Assembly: GCA_002305235.1 (NCBI GenBank)
Contig: DBQL01000217.1
Coordinates: forward strand, 1,816-10,389
Length of the DNA: 8,574 nt
Direction of reading: 5' to 3'
From: Prevotella sp. UBA1395
GTDB lineage: Bacteria; Bacteroidota; Bacteroidia; Bacteroidales; Bacteroidaceae
Shown: positions 1 through 6,155 of the stretch, one piece after another
How positions within the stretch are numbered: the stretch's first letter is position 1
Layout: the number at the start of each line of letters is the position of its first letter
Translations under genes and position numbers: made by a program
The notes under the pieces: generated by a model
The model's database searches: none
Seen by the model: the letters and a program-made list of their open reading frames with translations, nothing else
Told to the model about the DNA's origin: nothing

Positions 1-1055
1 GGGCGGGCATCGGTCTCGAGGCACTCCGGCCGGTGCGCCAGGCCATGGGCGACAACCCTATCGCAACACGCACCATTGTGCTGACCTGCGGCAAACTCAC
101 CACCGGAGTGACCATCAAACCGCTATCGGGAATATTCATGCTGCGCAACTGCTCGTCGCCGGAGACTTATTTTCAGGCCGCCTTTAGGGTACAGTCGCCG
201 TGGACCGTGCCATCGGAAGATGACCCCATGAGGCGGGATATACTGAAGACAACTTGTTATGTCTTTGATTTCGCACCCAACAGGGCGTTGCGTGAGGTGG
301 TGGAATATGCCAACCGGCTAAGCCTCGATGCTACGGCGACGGCTACCAAGAAGGTTGACGACTTCATCAACTTCCTGCCCATTCTGCAGTTTGACGGTGC
401 CTCGATGAAGATGGTCGATGCCACAGAGATACTCGACTTCGTGGACAATGGCACGACAGCCACCCTGCTGGCCCGGCGATGGAACAGTGCGACATTGGTC
501 GATGTGAGCACGGCGACCATCGAGAAGATTCTCGCCAACCCCGACGCATACGCGGCTATCATGAAGATAGAGGGGTTCAGGGCGATGGGTGAACAGGTGT
601 TGGAGACCATTGTGAACCGTTCGAAAGACATCGAGAAGATGAAGCGGGAGAGCGACGGAACACCGAAGGCCAAGAAAGAGATAGACCAAAAGACCAAGGA
701 ACGCAACACACTGCGCAAGCAGGTGCAGGAGAAACTCATGAAGTTTGCCACCCGTATACCCATCTTTATGTATCTGACCGACTATCGTGAGGAGTCGTTG
801 ACCGATATCATACGCAAACTTGAGCCGCTGTTGTTCAGGCGGGTGACAGGCCTGACGATAGACGATTTCGAGCTGTTGGTGTCGGTCGGGGTGTTCAACG
901 ATGCTCAGATGAACGACGCCATCCTCAAGTTCAGGCGGTATGAGGATAGCAGTTTGGTGTACACGGGCATCAATCGCCATGAGCAAGACGAGTATGTGGG
1001 CACGTGGAGTGGAAGGGTCATGAGAAGTGATGTTGTGGTGGCGAAGCGGCGGTAG
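1..1055 (+). CDS. SF2 helicase C-terminal part, probable restriction/defence enzyme (5' partial)
   Basis: The reading frame is open from base 3 to a TAG at 1053-1055, so the gene begins upstream of the window; the GTG at 33 is only an internal in-frame codon. Bases 84-113 encode TCGKLTTGVT, which resembles SF2 helicase motif V. Bases 168-203 encode YFQAAFRVQSPW, a motif VI-like block with the Q and R expected to contact ATP, but without the usual GRxxR ending. Together they mark the second RecA-like domain of a DEAD/DEAH-type ATPase. About 285 residues follow, including a charged, probably coiled-coil stretch at about 620-750 and a conserved-looking tail (FMYLTDYREESLTDI and YEDSSLVYTGINRHE). 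I recall similar helicase and tail combinations in large restriction-type proteins, but this is inference; nuclease or methylase domains, if any, lie upstream. It converges on dnaX across a shared hairpin. SF2 helicase: fairly sure. Defence role: moderate. Confidence 0.6.
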   Translation, partial: AGIGLEALRPVRQAMGDNPIATRTIVLTCGKLTTGVTIKPLSGIFMLRNCSSPETYFQAAFRVQSPWTVPSEDDPMRRDILKTTCYVFDFAPNRALREVVEYANRLSLDATATATKKVDDFINFLPILQFDGASMKMVDATEILDFVDNGTTATLLARRWNSATLVDVSTATIEKILANPDAYAAIMKIEGFRAMGEQVLETIVNRSKDIEKMKRESDGTPKAKKEIDQKTKERNTLRKQVQEKLMKFATRIPIFMYLTDYREESLTDIIRKLEPLLFRRVTGLTIDDFELLVSVGVFNDAQMNDAILKFRRYEDSSLVYTGINRHEQDEYVGTWSGRVMRSDVVVAKRR

Positions 1056-1075
1056 TGCCGTGTTGTGACGAACGA

Positions 1076-1120
1076 AGAAAGCCATTACTCCGGGTATCGA
1101 CGACGGAGTAATGGCTTTCT
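1076..1120. terminator. Bidirectional intrinsic terminator between convergent genes
   Basis: The arms 1076-1092 and 1104-1120 are a perfect 17-bp inverted repeat around an 11-base loop. The stem starts with AGAAAGCC and ends with GGCTTTCT, so whichever strand is transcribed the 3' arm ends pyrimidine-rich, although there is no long T run beyond it. It lies 20 bases after the helicase stop codon and 19 bases after the dnaX stop codon on the other strand, the expected place for a terminator serving both genes. Confidence 0.8.
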
Positions 1121-1139
1121 GTGGTTTGCAGTCAATGCC

Positions 1140-2948
1140 TCAGGCCAGTTCGAGCCCCAGTTTGAGCCTCAGTTTCTCGATGGCAGGATTCTGCTGTCGC
1201 AGGTTGTCGAATATCTCGCGCTTGGTAAACACCTTGCGGGTCTTGTCGGGGTCGGCCAATGTGAGGGTGAGCCGGATGTCGTTGTTGCCCAATGTCTTGC
1301 GCATGGTGGCGACAATGTTCCCCTTGATGTCGTTGGTTTGGCTCAGGAGAATCTCGTTGTCGAGCACCACCTCGATGTCGGGGTAGTTGGAAATGTGAGG
1401 CGTGAGGTTCTTGAGACGTGCCGCCAAGCCCACAAGGTGCTGTGGCATGCGATTGCACATCAGGGTCCATTGTATGCTCAGCTCATCGTCGGTAAACATC
1501 TTTGCGGCTGTCCCGGCGGGTTTCTCTTCGGCCTTGATGTCAGCGGAGTAGTCGGGTTGGCGGTTTCCTTGCCTGAGGTTTGACAAGGTCATGCCGAGGT
1601 TTTTGAGCTTGAGGCGCGGTCCGGCAGGTGCAGTTGGGTTGGCGGCCGGCTGTTGCCGGGCGGGCCGTGATGTTGTCACGGCGCTGTCGTGGGGTGTCGA
1701 GAGGGTTGGGGCAGAGGGTGTGTGGCCCTCGGGGCGGGTCGCGTCAGCCCCGGCTACCTGCGATGCCGGTTGAGGCTGGACGGTCTTGATGTTCTTGAAC
1801 AGGATTTTCAAACTCTTGGGGCTACGCCCCGCGCCGGCACCGTCGGCATCGTCGGGTTGCGTGATCTGTGCCACGCGGATGAGCGTAAGCTCTACCAACA
1901 GTCGCTTGTTGCTGCTCTGTCGGTAGTTCACGTCACATTCGTTCATGATGCGCAGGGCTTTGTAGAGAAAGGTAGTGGGGCATTTCTTGGCTTGCTCCTG
2001 ATATTTCTCGCGCTGGCCGTCGCTCACTTCGAGGAGCGAAAGGGTTTGCGGATTCTGCGCCATCATCACGTTGCGCACGTGAGATGCCAAGCCTCCGATG
2101 AAGTTTCCACCGTCGAATCCCTTGGCGATAACACTGTTGAGCAGGAGCATGATGTCGCTCACCTTGTTTTCCAAGGCAAGGTCTACGATACGGAAATAGT
2201 GCTCGGCGTTGAGCACGTTAAGGTCTTCGAGCACCTTCTGCAAGGTGATGTCGCCCTGACAATAGCTCGCCACTTGGTCGAAGATCGACAAGGCATCGCG
2301 CATGCCTCCGTCTGCTTTCTCGGCAATAACGTTGAGGGCTTCTTCCTCGTAGGCAATGCCTTCGCGGTCGGCCACCATCTTCAGGTGGTCGATAATCTTG
2401 GGCACTGTCATGCGCTCAAAGTCGTAAATCTGGCAGCGCGAGAGGATGGTGGGCAGTATTTTGTGTTTCTCGGTGGTGGCGAGGATGAAGATGACATGCT
2501 GCGGCGGCTCCTCGAGGGTTTTCAGAAAAGCGTTGAAAGCCGAGGTGGAGAGCATGTGCACCTCGTCGATGATGAATACCTTGTACCTGCCGGTCTGCGG
2601 TGGAATCTGTGTCTGTTCCATCAGGGTCTTGATGTTTTCCACCGAATTGTTGCTCGCTGCGTCAAGCTCAAAGATGTTCATCGAGCGTCCGTCGTTGAAC
2701 GAGCGGCAGCTCTCGCACTCATCGCAAGCCTCTCCGTCGGGCGTGGGATGCTCGCAATTGATGGTCTTGGCGAAGATGCGGGCACAGGTAGTCTTGCCCA
2801 CTCCACGCGGCCCGCAGAAGAGATAAGCATGGGCCAGCTTCCCGCTTCTGACGGCATTCTTCAGCGTTGTGGTCAGGGATTCTTGCCCCACCACCGAGCC
2901 AAAGGTCATCGGACGGTATTTTCTGGCCGATACTATGTAGTTGTCCAT
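1140..2948 (-). CDS. dnaX: DNA polymerase III subunit gamma/tau
   Basis: This is the clamp-loader ATPase of the replicative polymerase, which opens the beta clamp and loads it onto DNA. The 602-residue protein has an N-terminal AAA+ module: Walker A GPRGVGKTT at 46-54, a zinc-binding set C65, C75, C78, C81, Walker B DEVH at 128-131, sensor 1 ILATTE at 155-160, and the SRC arginine finger at 170-172. Residues to about 365 cover AAA+ domains II and III. Residues about 365-450 form a Pro/Ala/Thr-rich, probably disordered linker, followed by a C-terminal domain of about 130 residues, presumably the tau-type part that contacts other replisome subunits. The ATG at 2946-2948 begins MDNYIVSARKYRP, the usual family start, and a Bacteroidota-type promoter lies directly upstream. 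I see no E. coli-like A-AAA-AAG frameshift site, so a separate short gamma form made that way is unlikely. Nothing is broken or missing. Confidence 0.97.
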   Translation of the reverse strand: MDNYIVSARKYRPMTFGSVVGQESLTTTLKNAVRSGKLAHAYLFCGPRGVGKTTCARIFAKTINCEHPTPDGEACDECESCRSFNDGRSMNIFELDAASNNSVENIKTLMEQTQIPPQTGRYKVFIIDEVHMLSTSAFNAFLKTLEEPPQHVIFILATTEKHKILPTILSRCQIYDFERMTVPKIIDHLKMVADREGIAYEEEALNVIAEKADGGMRDALSIFDQVASYCQGDITLQKVLEDLNVLNAEHYFRIVDLALENKVSDIMLLLNSVIAKGFDGGNFIGGLASHVRNVMMAQNPQTLSLLEVSDGQREKYQEQAKKCPTTFLYKALRIMNECDVNYRQSSNKRLLVELTLIRVAQITQPDDADGAGAGRSPKSLKILFKNIKTVQPQPASQVAGADATRPEGHTPSAPTLSTPHDSAVTTSRPARQQPAANPTAPAGPRLKLKNLGMTLSNLRQGNRQPDYSADIKAEEKPAGTAAKMFTDDELSIQWTLMCNRMPQHLVGLAARLKNLTPHISNYPDIEVVLDNEILLSQTNDIKGNIVATMRKTLGNNDIRLTLTLADPDKTRKVFTKREIFDNLRQQNPAIEKLRLKLGLELA

Positions 2949-2974
2949 AATGTTTGATGTGATTGTTTGTGTTG

Positions 2975-3005
2975 CAAAGATAGTGCAATTTGACAGAAGG
3001 GCAAA
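2975..3005 (-). promoter_or_regulatory. dnaX promoter (Bacteroidota -33/-7 type)
   Basis: Read on the minus strand, TTTG (3002-3005) is followed by a 19-base spacer and TATCTTTG (2975-2982). This matches the Bacteroidota primary sigma factor consensus TTTG-N19/20-TAnnTTTG. Transcription would begin near 2970, leaving a short leader of roughly 20-25 bases before the dnaX ATG at 2948. No clear Shine-Dalgarno sequence is visible in that leader. Confidence 0.8.
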
Positions 3006-3023
3006 ACAAAAATGGCGTTTTCT

Positions 3024-3054
3024 TTTGCTCTTTGGGCGAATTGCATTATCTTTG
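3024..3054 (+). promoter_or_regulatory. Promoter of the ftsB-like gene
   Basis: TTTG at 3024-3027, a 19-base spacer and TATCTTTG at 3047-3054 fit the Bacteroidota consensus, with the same spacing as the opposing dnaX promoter. The start of transcription would fall at about 3058-3062, just before the GGAG/AGGA ribosome-binding sequences at 3066-3075 and the ATG at 3078. This placement excludes the upstream in-frame ATG at 3012 as the translation start. Confidence 0.8.
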
Positions 3055-3077
3055 CAACAGTTTATGGAGAAAGGAAT

Positions 3078-3437
3078 ATGAGCTTGAAACTGTCCGTCTT
3101 TTGGAACTTTCTGTCACGCAATAAATATCTGATAACATCGGTTATCGGTGTTGCCGTGGTGGGGTTTATCGATGAGAACAGCTTCATGAAGCGCATAGAA
3201 TACGAGCTGCAGATCAGTCAGATGAAAGATGAGATCAGGAAATACGAGGCGCAGAACGAGAAATCGACCAAGGCCTTGCAAGAGTTGCAGCGCGATCCGA
3301 AGGCCATTGAGAAGATTGCCCGTGAGAGATACTTCATGAAAGCCGATGATGAGGATATCTATGTGCTGAGCACTGACCGGCAGATGACAGACGACGAGCA
3401 AGCAAATTCAAACGGAATCGATGAGACAATTAAATAG
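3078..3437 (+). CDS. FtsB/DivIC-family septum formation protein
   Basis: This is a bitopic membrane protein of the divisome; FtsB/DivIC proteins join FtsL and the FtsQ/DivIB protein to link early and late division steps. The 119-residue product has a short N-terminal cytoplasmic part, one membrane segment at about 16-31, a charged coiled coil at about 38-72, and the typical conserved end QRDPKAIEKIARERYFMK (71-88) followed by an acidic tail. I chose the ATG at 3078 because GGAG (3066-3069) and AGGA (3072-3075) precede it and the promoter -7 box ends at 3054. The in-frame ATG at 3012 lies upstream of the expected transcript start and would add 22 residues. The last 17 bases overlap the next gene, so the two are probably co-translated. 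Family is confident; FtsB versus another DivIC-like paralogue is not resolved. Confidence 0.9.
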   Translation: MSLKLSVFWNFLSRNKYLITSVIGVAVVGFIDENSFMKRIEYELQISQMKDEIRKYEAQNEKSTKALQELQRDPKAIEKIARERYFMKADDEDIYVLSTDRQMTDDEQANSNGIDETIK

Positions 3438-3837
3438 ATGGCAAAGCATCTTGTTCCTTATGGGCGGCGCGCTGATGGTTGTCGGCGCCGGATGTTTTGC
3501 GTTGATGTGGCAACAACAGACGGTTTGTTGGGTGTTTTTGGCAGGGGCATTGGCATTCACGACGATGCAGCTCATGCAGACTTACGAGGGACGAGACATG
3601 ACCATCAGACGTCTCAAGCGTATCCAAGGCCTTGCCGACCTGCTGTTTGTCATTGCCGGAATATTGATGTGTGACAACGTTCATGGATTCCTGAGGCCCA
3701 TGTTTTCCAATATGACAGACTATATTAACTACGTGTTCAACAAGTGGGTGATCCTGTTGTTGATAGCCGCAATTTTGGAAGTATACACCGTTCATCGCCT
3801 CGATCGGGAACTTTCGAAAAAAAATATAAAAGAGTAG
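3421..3837 (+). CDS. Small four-helix inner-membrane protein, unknown function
   Basis: I do not recognise a functional family. The 138-residue product has four probable transmembrane helices, at about 8-29, 34-53, 70-84 and 107-123, and a basic C-terminal tail ending in KKNIKE. There is no signal peptidase site and no evident catalytic motif. The start ATG overlaps the end of the ftsB-like gene by 17 bases in another frame, which suggests translational coupling and perhaps a role at the envelope or division site; that role is inference from position only. A run of eight A (3817-3824) lies close to the 3' end but keeps the frame intact to the TAG at 3835-3837. The coding sequence is real given the overlap, sensible length and clear membrane pattern. 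Confidence 0.8.
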   Translation: MRQLNRWQSILFLMGGALMVVGAGCFALMWQQQTVCWVFLAGALAFTTMQLMQTYEGRDMTIRRLKRIQGLADLLFVIAGILMCDNVHGFLRPMFSNMTDYINYVFNKWVILLLIAAILEVYTVHRLDRELSKKNIKE

Positions 3838-3863
3838 GATATATCTCAAAATAGCCTAATTTT

Positions 3864-3895
3864 TTTCTATGCGTCGTGAATACATATTATCTTTG
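3864..3895 (+). promoter_or_regulatory. Promoter of the lipoprotein-pyrC gene run
   Basis: TATCTTTG at 3888-3895 is identical to the -7 boxes of the dnaX and ftsB-like promoters. The upstream element is weaker: a seven-T run ends in TTTC at 3864-3867, giving a 20-base spacer. Transcription would start at about 3899-3903, just before AAGGAA. The promoter therefore lies downstream of the in-frame ATG at 3869 and upstream of the ATG at 3920, and decides between them. Confidence 0.65.
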
Positions 3896-3904
3896 TATGA
3901 CTTG

Positions 3905-3910
3905 AAGGAA
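3905..3910 (+). promoter_or_regulatory. Ribosome-binding site deciding the lipoprotein start
   Basis: AAGGAA lies 9 bases before the ATG at 3920. With the promoter -7 box at 3888-3895 it supports 3920, rather than 3869, as the start of the lipoprotein gene. Confidence 0.6.
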
Positions 3911-3919
3911 CATCCGTTT

Positions 3920-4741
3920 ATGAATAAAATAATATACGCAGTTATCAGTGTTTTGAGCCTTACATCGTGTGCAGACACTTTTAGTATAACCGGCTTGTCG
4001 AACGTGTCGACGCTCGATGGGCAGAAGTTGTATCTGAAGGTGTACAAGGATACGGTGTTGAAGAATCTGGATTCTTGTGACGTGGTGCACGGGCAGTTTC
4101 AGTTTCAGGGTTCCATTGATTCGGTGCGTATTGCCAATATTTTCATGGATGACAATGTGGGTCTTCCGGTGGTGTTGGAGAACGGCGAGATCGTGGTAAA
4201 GATTGATAACACGCAGGAGAGTGTCACCGGCACGCCGCTCAATGACAAGCTCTCCGCCTTCAGGGAAAAATTCACGCAGCTCATGAATCAGAGCATGGAC
4301 TTGGTGCACAGGCACGATCAGGCTATCATGAACGGCAAGGATATGGAGGTCGTCAATGCCAAGTTAGCGGCCGAGGACGAGGAGTTGAACCGGAAAATGG
4401 ACAAGCTCGTCACCTCGTTTGTCACCGAGAATTTCGACAATGTGCTTGGCCCTTATATCTTCATCAATACCTGCATGAGTCGCTACGAGGTGCCTATGCT
4501 CGACGCGTGGATAGAGGATATCATGAGTAAGGCTACCGAAAAGTTCAAGAATGATCCGCAGGTGAAGGAGTATTATTCCACTGCTCAGCAGAATCAGAAT
4601 ATCATGAACGGTATGCAAGATCCTGTTCCGCAGCATCCGGTGCCACCGGTTTTGCCGCCGTCGGACGGTCCCACGCCCAACGAGATGGCTGCGCCGCAGG
4701 GTGGTATGCAATCGCAGAGGCCGGTCGTTCCGGCACCATAG
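3920..4741 (+). CDS. DUF4369-like lipoprotein with Pro-rich tail
   Basis: The 273-residue product begins MNKIIYAVISVLSLTSC, a lipoprotein signal peptide with the lipobox Cys at 17, so it should be lipid-anchored in the envelope. The region after it, at about 20-110, with strands such as GQKLYLKVYKD, GQFQFQGSID and NGEIVVKID, resembles the DUF4369 beta domain often found at the N-terminus of Bacteroidota lipoproteins, sometimes ahead of a thioredoxin-like domain. Here no CxxC follows; instead there is a helical, charged region (about 115-225) and a Pro/Gln/Met-rich tail (about 232-273) that looks disordered. I chose ATG 3920 over the in-frame ATG 3869 because the promoter -7 box and AAGGAA lie between them, and because only the shorter form starts with a proper signal peptide. 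Function is unknown. It is the first gene of the run that includes pyrC, 29 bases downstream. The domain match is from memory. Confidence 0.8.
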   Translation: MNKIIYAVISVLSLTSCADTFSITGLSNVSTLDGQKLYLKVYKDTVLKNLDSCDVVHGQFQFQGSIDSVRIANIFMDDNVGLPVVLENGEIVVKIDNTQESVTGTPLNDKLSAFREKFTQLMNQSMDLVHRHDQAIMNGKDMEVVNAKLAAEDEELNRKMDKLVTSFVTENFDNVLGPYIFINTCMSRYEVPMLDAWIEDIMSKATEKFKNDPQVKEYYSTAQQNQNIMNGMQDPVPQHPVPPVLPPSDGPTPNEMAAPQGGMQSQRPVVPAP

Positions 4742-4770
4742 GATTCAAGTGACATCATATTCGCAGCACG

Positions 4771-6144
4771 ATGAGAACAATCATAGATGGCGGTTGTATT
4801 GTCAATGAAGGCAGATCGTTTGTGGGCGCTGTCGTAATAGACGATGATCGCATAACGGAAATTAAGGAGGGCAGTCATCATCCCCGTGGAAACTACGATC
4901 GGTTTGTAGATGCCACGGGGTGTTTCGTATTGCCGGGAGTGATCGATGAGCATGTCCACTTGCGTGAGCCGGGCCTTACCCGTAAGGCCGATATGGCCGG
5001 AGAGACACGCGCCGCGGCCGCGGGGGGCGTGACTTCGTTCTTGGATATGCCCAACACGGTACCGCAAACCACGACGATAGAGGCCTACACCGATAAGTTG
5101 TCGATGGCGGGCGACCGCTGTCGGGTGAATTATGGCTTCTTCTTTGGGGCCACGAAAGACAACCATCGGCTCTTTGCCGAGTTGGACCGGACACGTGTTC
5201 CCGGCATCAAACTGTTCATGGGGGCCTCCACGGGCAATATGCTCGTGGACCGACGGGAGTCGTTGCAGTCGGTGTTCAAGGCTTGTGCCGACCTCGACCT
5301 TCCGCTGATGACCCATTGTGAGGACACGGCAATGATCAACAAGAACATGGCATTGATGAAGGAACGCTATGGCGACGACCCCGATATCACCCATCATGCC
5401 GAGATCCGTTCAGCCGAATCGTGCTTCGCGTGCTCGTCATTGGCGGTGGAATTGGCCCGCCAATTCGGCACACGGCTGCACATCGCGCACGTCTCTACGG
5501 CCCGCGAGCTGGAGCTTTTCGATACGGAGACATCGAGTGCCATACTGCCAAAAATCACCGGTGAGGCTGTAATCAGCCATCTATGGTTTACCGATGAAGA
5601 CTATAAAACCAAGGGCACGCTCATCAAGTGCAACCCTTCGGTGAAATCATCGGCCGACCGAGACGCCCTGCGCAGGGCCTTGGCCGACGGCCGTATCGTC
5701 GCCGTGGGCACCGACCACGCCCCTCATGAGCTGAAGGATAAACAGGGTGGCTGTGCCAAAGCCGCCTCGGGTATGCCCATGTTGCAGTTTTCCTTGGTTG
5801 CCATGCTGACCTTGGCCGACCGCGGCGTCATCACCATTGAGCGATTGGCAGAGCTGATGGCCCATCGCCCGGCGCAGTTGTTCTCGATAAGCGGGCGCGG
5901 ATTTCTTCGGGAAGGATACAAGGCCGATATCGCCATCGTGAAGCGTTGCGACCCTTGGACGGTCACCGAGGATGTGATATTGAGCAAATGCGGCTGGAGC
6001 CCGATGCAGGGACAGTCGTTCGAGTGGAAGGTGGAGAAAACGTTTTGCAATGGCCATTTGGTCTATGACAACGGCGTGATCGACGACGATTACCGTGGCG
6101 AGGAACTGCGGTTCAGGCTTGTCGATACCCCGACAATGAAGTAA
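4771..6144 (+). CDS. pyrC: Dihydroorotase
   Basis: This enzyme reversibly cyclises N-carbamoyl-aspartate to dihydroorotate, the third step of de novo pyrimidine synthesis, in the cytosol. The 457-residue amidohydrolase shows the expected metal-site motifs in order: DEHVHLREPG (59-68, metal His 61 and 63, substrate-binding Arg 65), MPNTVP (93-98), IKLFMG (146-151, with Lys 147 as a candidate carboxylated lysine), THCED (181-185), HIAHVS (237-242, His 240), CNPSVKS (287-293) and GTDHAPH (313-319, with Asp 315 as the catalytic base). GTDHAPH favours dihydroorotase over allantoinase or hydantoinase. Length is near that usual for Bacteroidales PyrC (about 450). The ATG lacks a Shine-Dalgarno sequence, common in this phylum. 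The stop is 11 bases before the next gene, so the two are probably co-transcribed. No defect seen. Confidence 0.95.
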   Translation: MRTIIDGGCIVNEGRSFVGAVVIDDDRITEIKEGSHHPRGNYDRFVDATGCFVLPGVIDEHVHLREPGLTRKADMAGETRAAAAGGVTSFLDMPNTVPQTTTIEAYTDKLSMAGDRCRVNYGFFFGATKDNHRLFAELDRTRVPGIKLFMGASTGNMLVDRRESLQSVFKACADLDLPLMTHCEDTAMINKNMALMKERYGDDPDITHHAEIRSAESCFACSSLAVELARQFGTRLHIAHVSTARELELFDTETSSAILPKITGEAVISHLWFTDEDYKTKGTLIKCNPSVKSSADRDALRRALADGRIVAVGTDHAPHELKDKQGGCAKAASGMPMLQFSLVAMLTLADRGVITIERLAELMAHRPAQLFSISGRGFLREGYKADIAIVKRCDPWTVTEDVILSKCGWSPMQGQSFEWKVEKTFCNGHLVYDNGVIDDDYRGEELRFRLVDTPTMK

Positions 6145-6155
6145 TCGCAATCAAT

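Larger units (their letters stand above)
2970..3059. repeat. Imperfect inverted repeat containing both divergent promoters
   Basis: The arms 2970-3011 and 3018-3059 are inverted copies, matching without gaps at 35 of 42 positions around a 6-base centre (3012-3017). The outer 21 bases of each arm (2970-2990 and 3039-3059) match at 20 of 21. Each arm carries a complete -33/-7 promoter, pointing outward to dnaX on one side and to the ftsB-like gene on the other. Each arm also holds its own short palindrome, TTGCA and TGCAA flanking the -7 box. Confidence 0.85.

Noticed and set aside
1689..2957. A 422-codon open frame on the plus strand
   Set aside because: It is antisense to dnaX, whose domains are unmistakable, and has no promoter, ribosome-binding site or recognisable motif.
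3012..3077. Longer N-terminus for the ftsB-like protein from the ATG at 3012
   Set aside because: The promoter (3024-3054) lies downstream of that ATG, the added residues look unlike the family, and good ribosome-binding sequences precede the ATG at 3078.
3817..3824. Run of eight A as a programmed slippage site
   Set aside because: It lies five codons from the stop, and a shift would change only the last few residues; there is no downstream structure or alternative domain.
3838..3866. Possible terminator after the tetraspan membrane gene (T run at 3860-3866)
   Set aside because: There is no GC-rich stem before the T run, only a weak A-run/T-run pairing and a short GATATATC palindrome. The T run is better explained as the upstream part of the next promoter.
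5012..5023. A perfect GC-rich 12-bp palindrome
   Set aside because: It encodes part of the conserved RAAAAGGVT block of dihydroorotase; repeated Ala and Gly codons explain it.
4594..5397. A 267-codon open frame on the minus strand
   Set aside because: It covers the end of the lipoprotein gene and the start of pyrC in antisense, with no family features.
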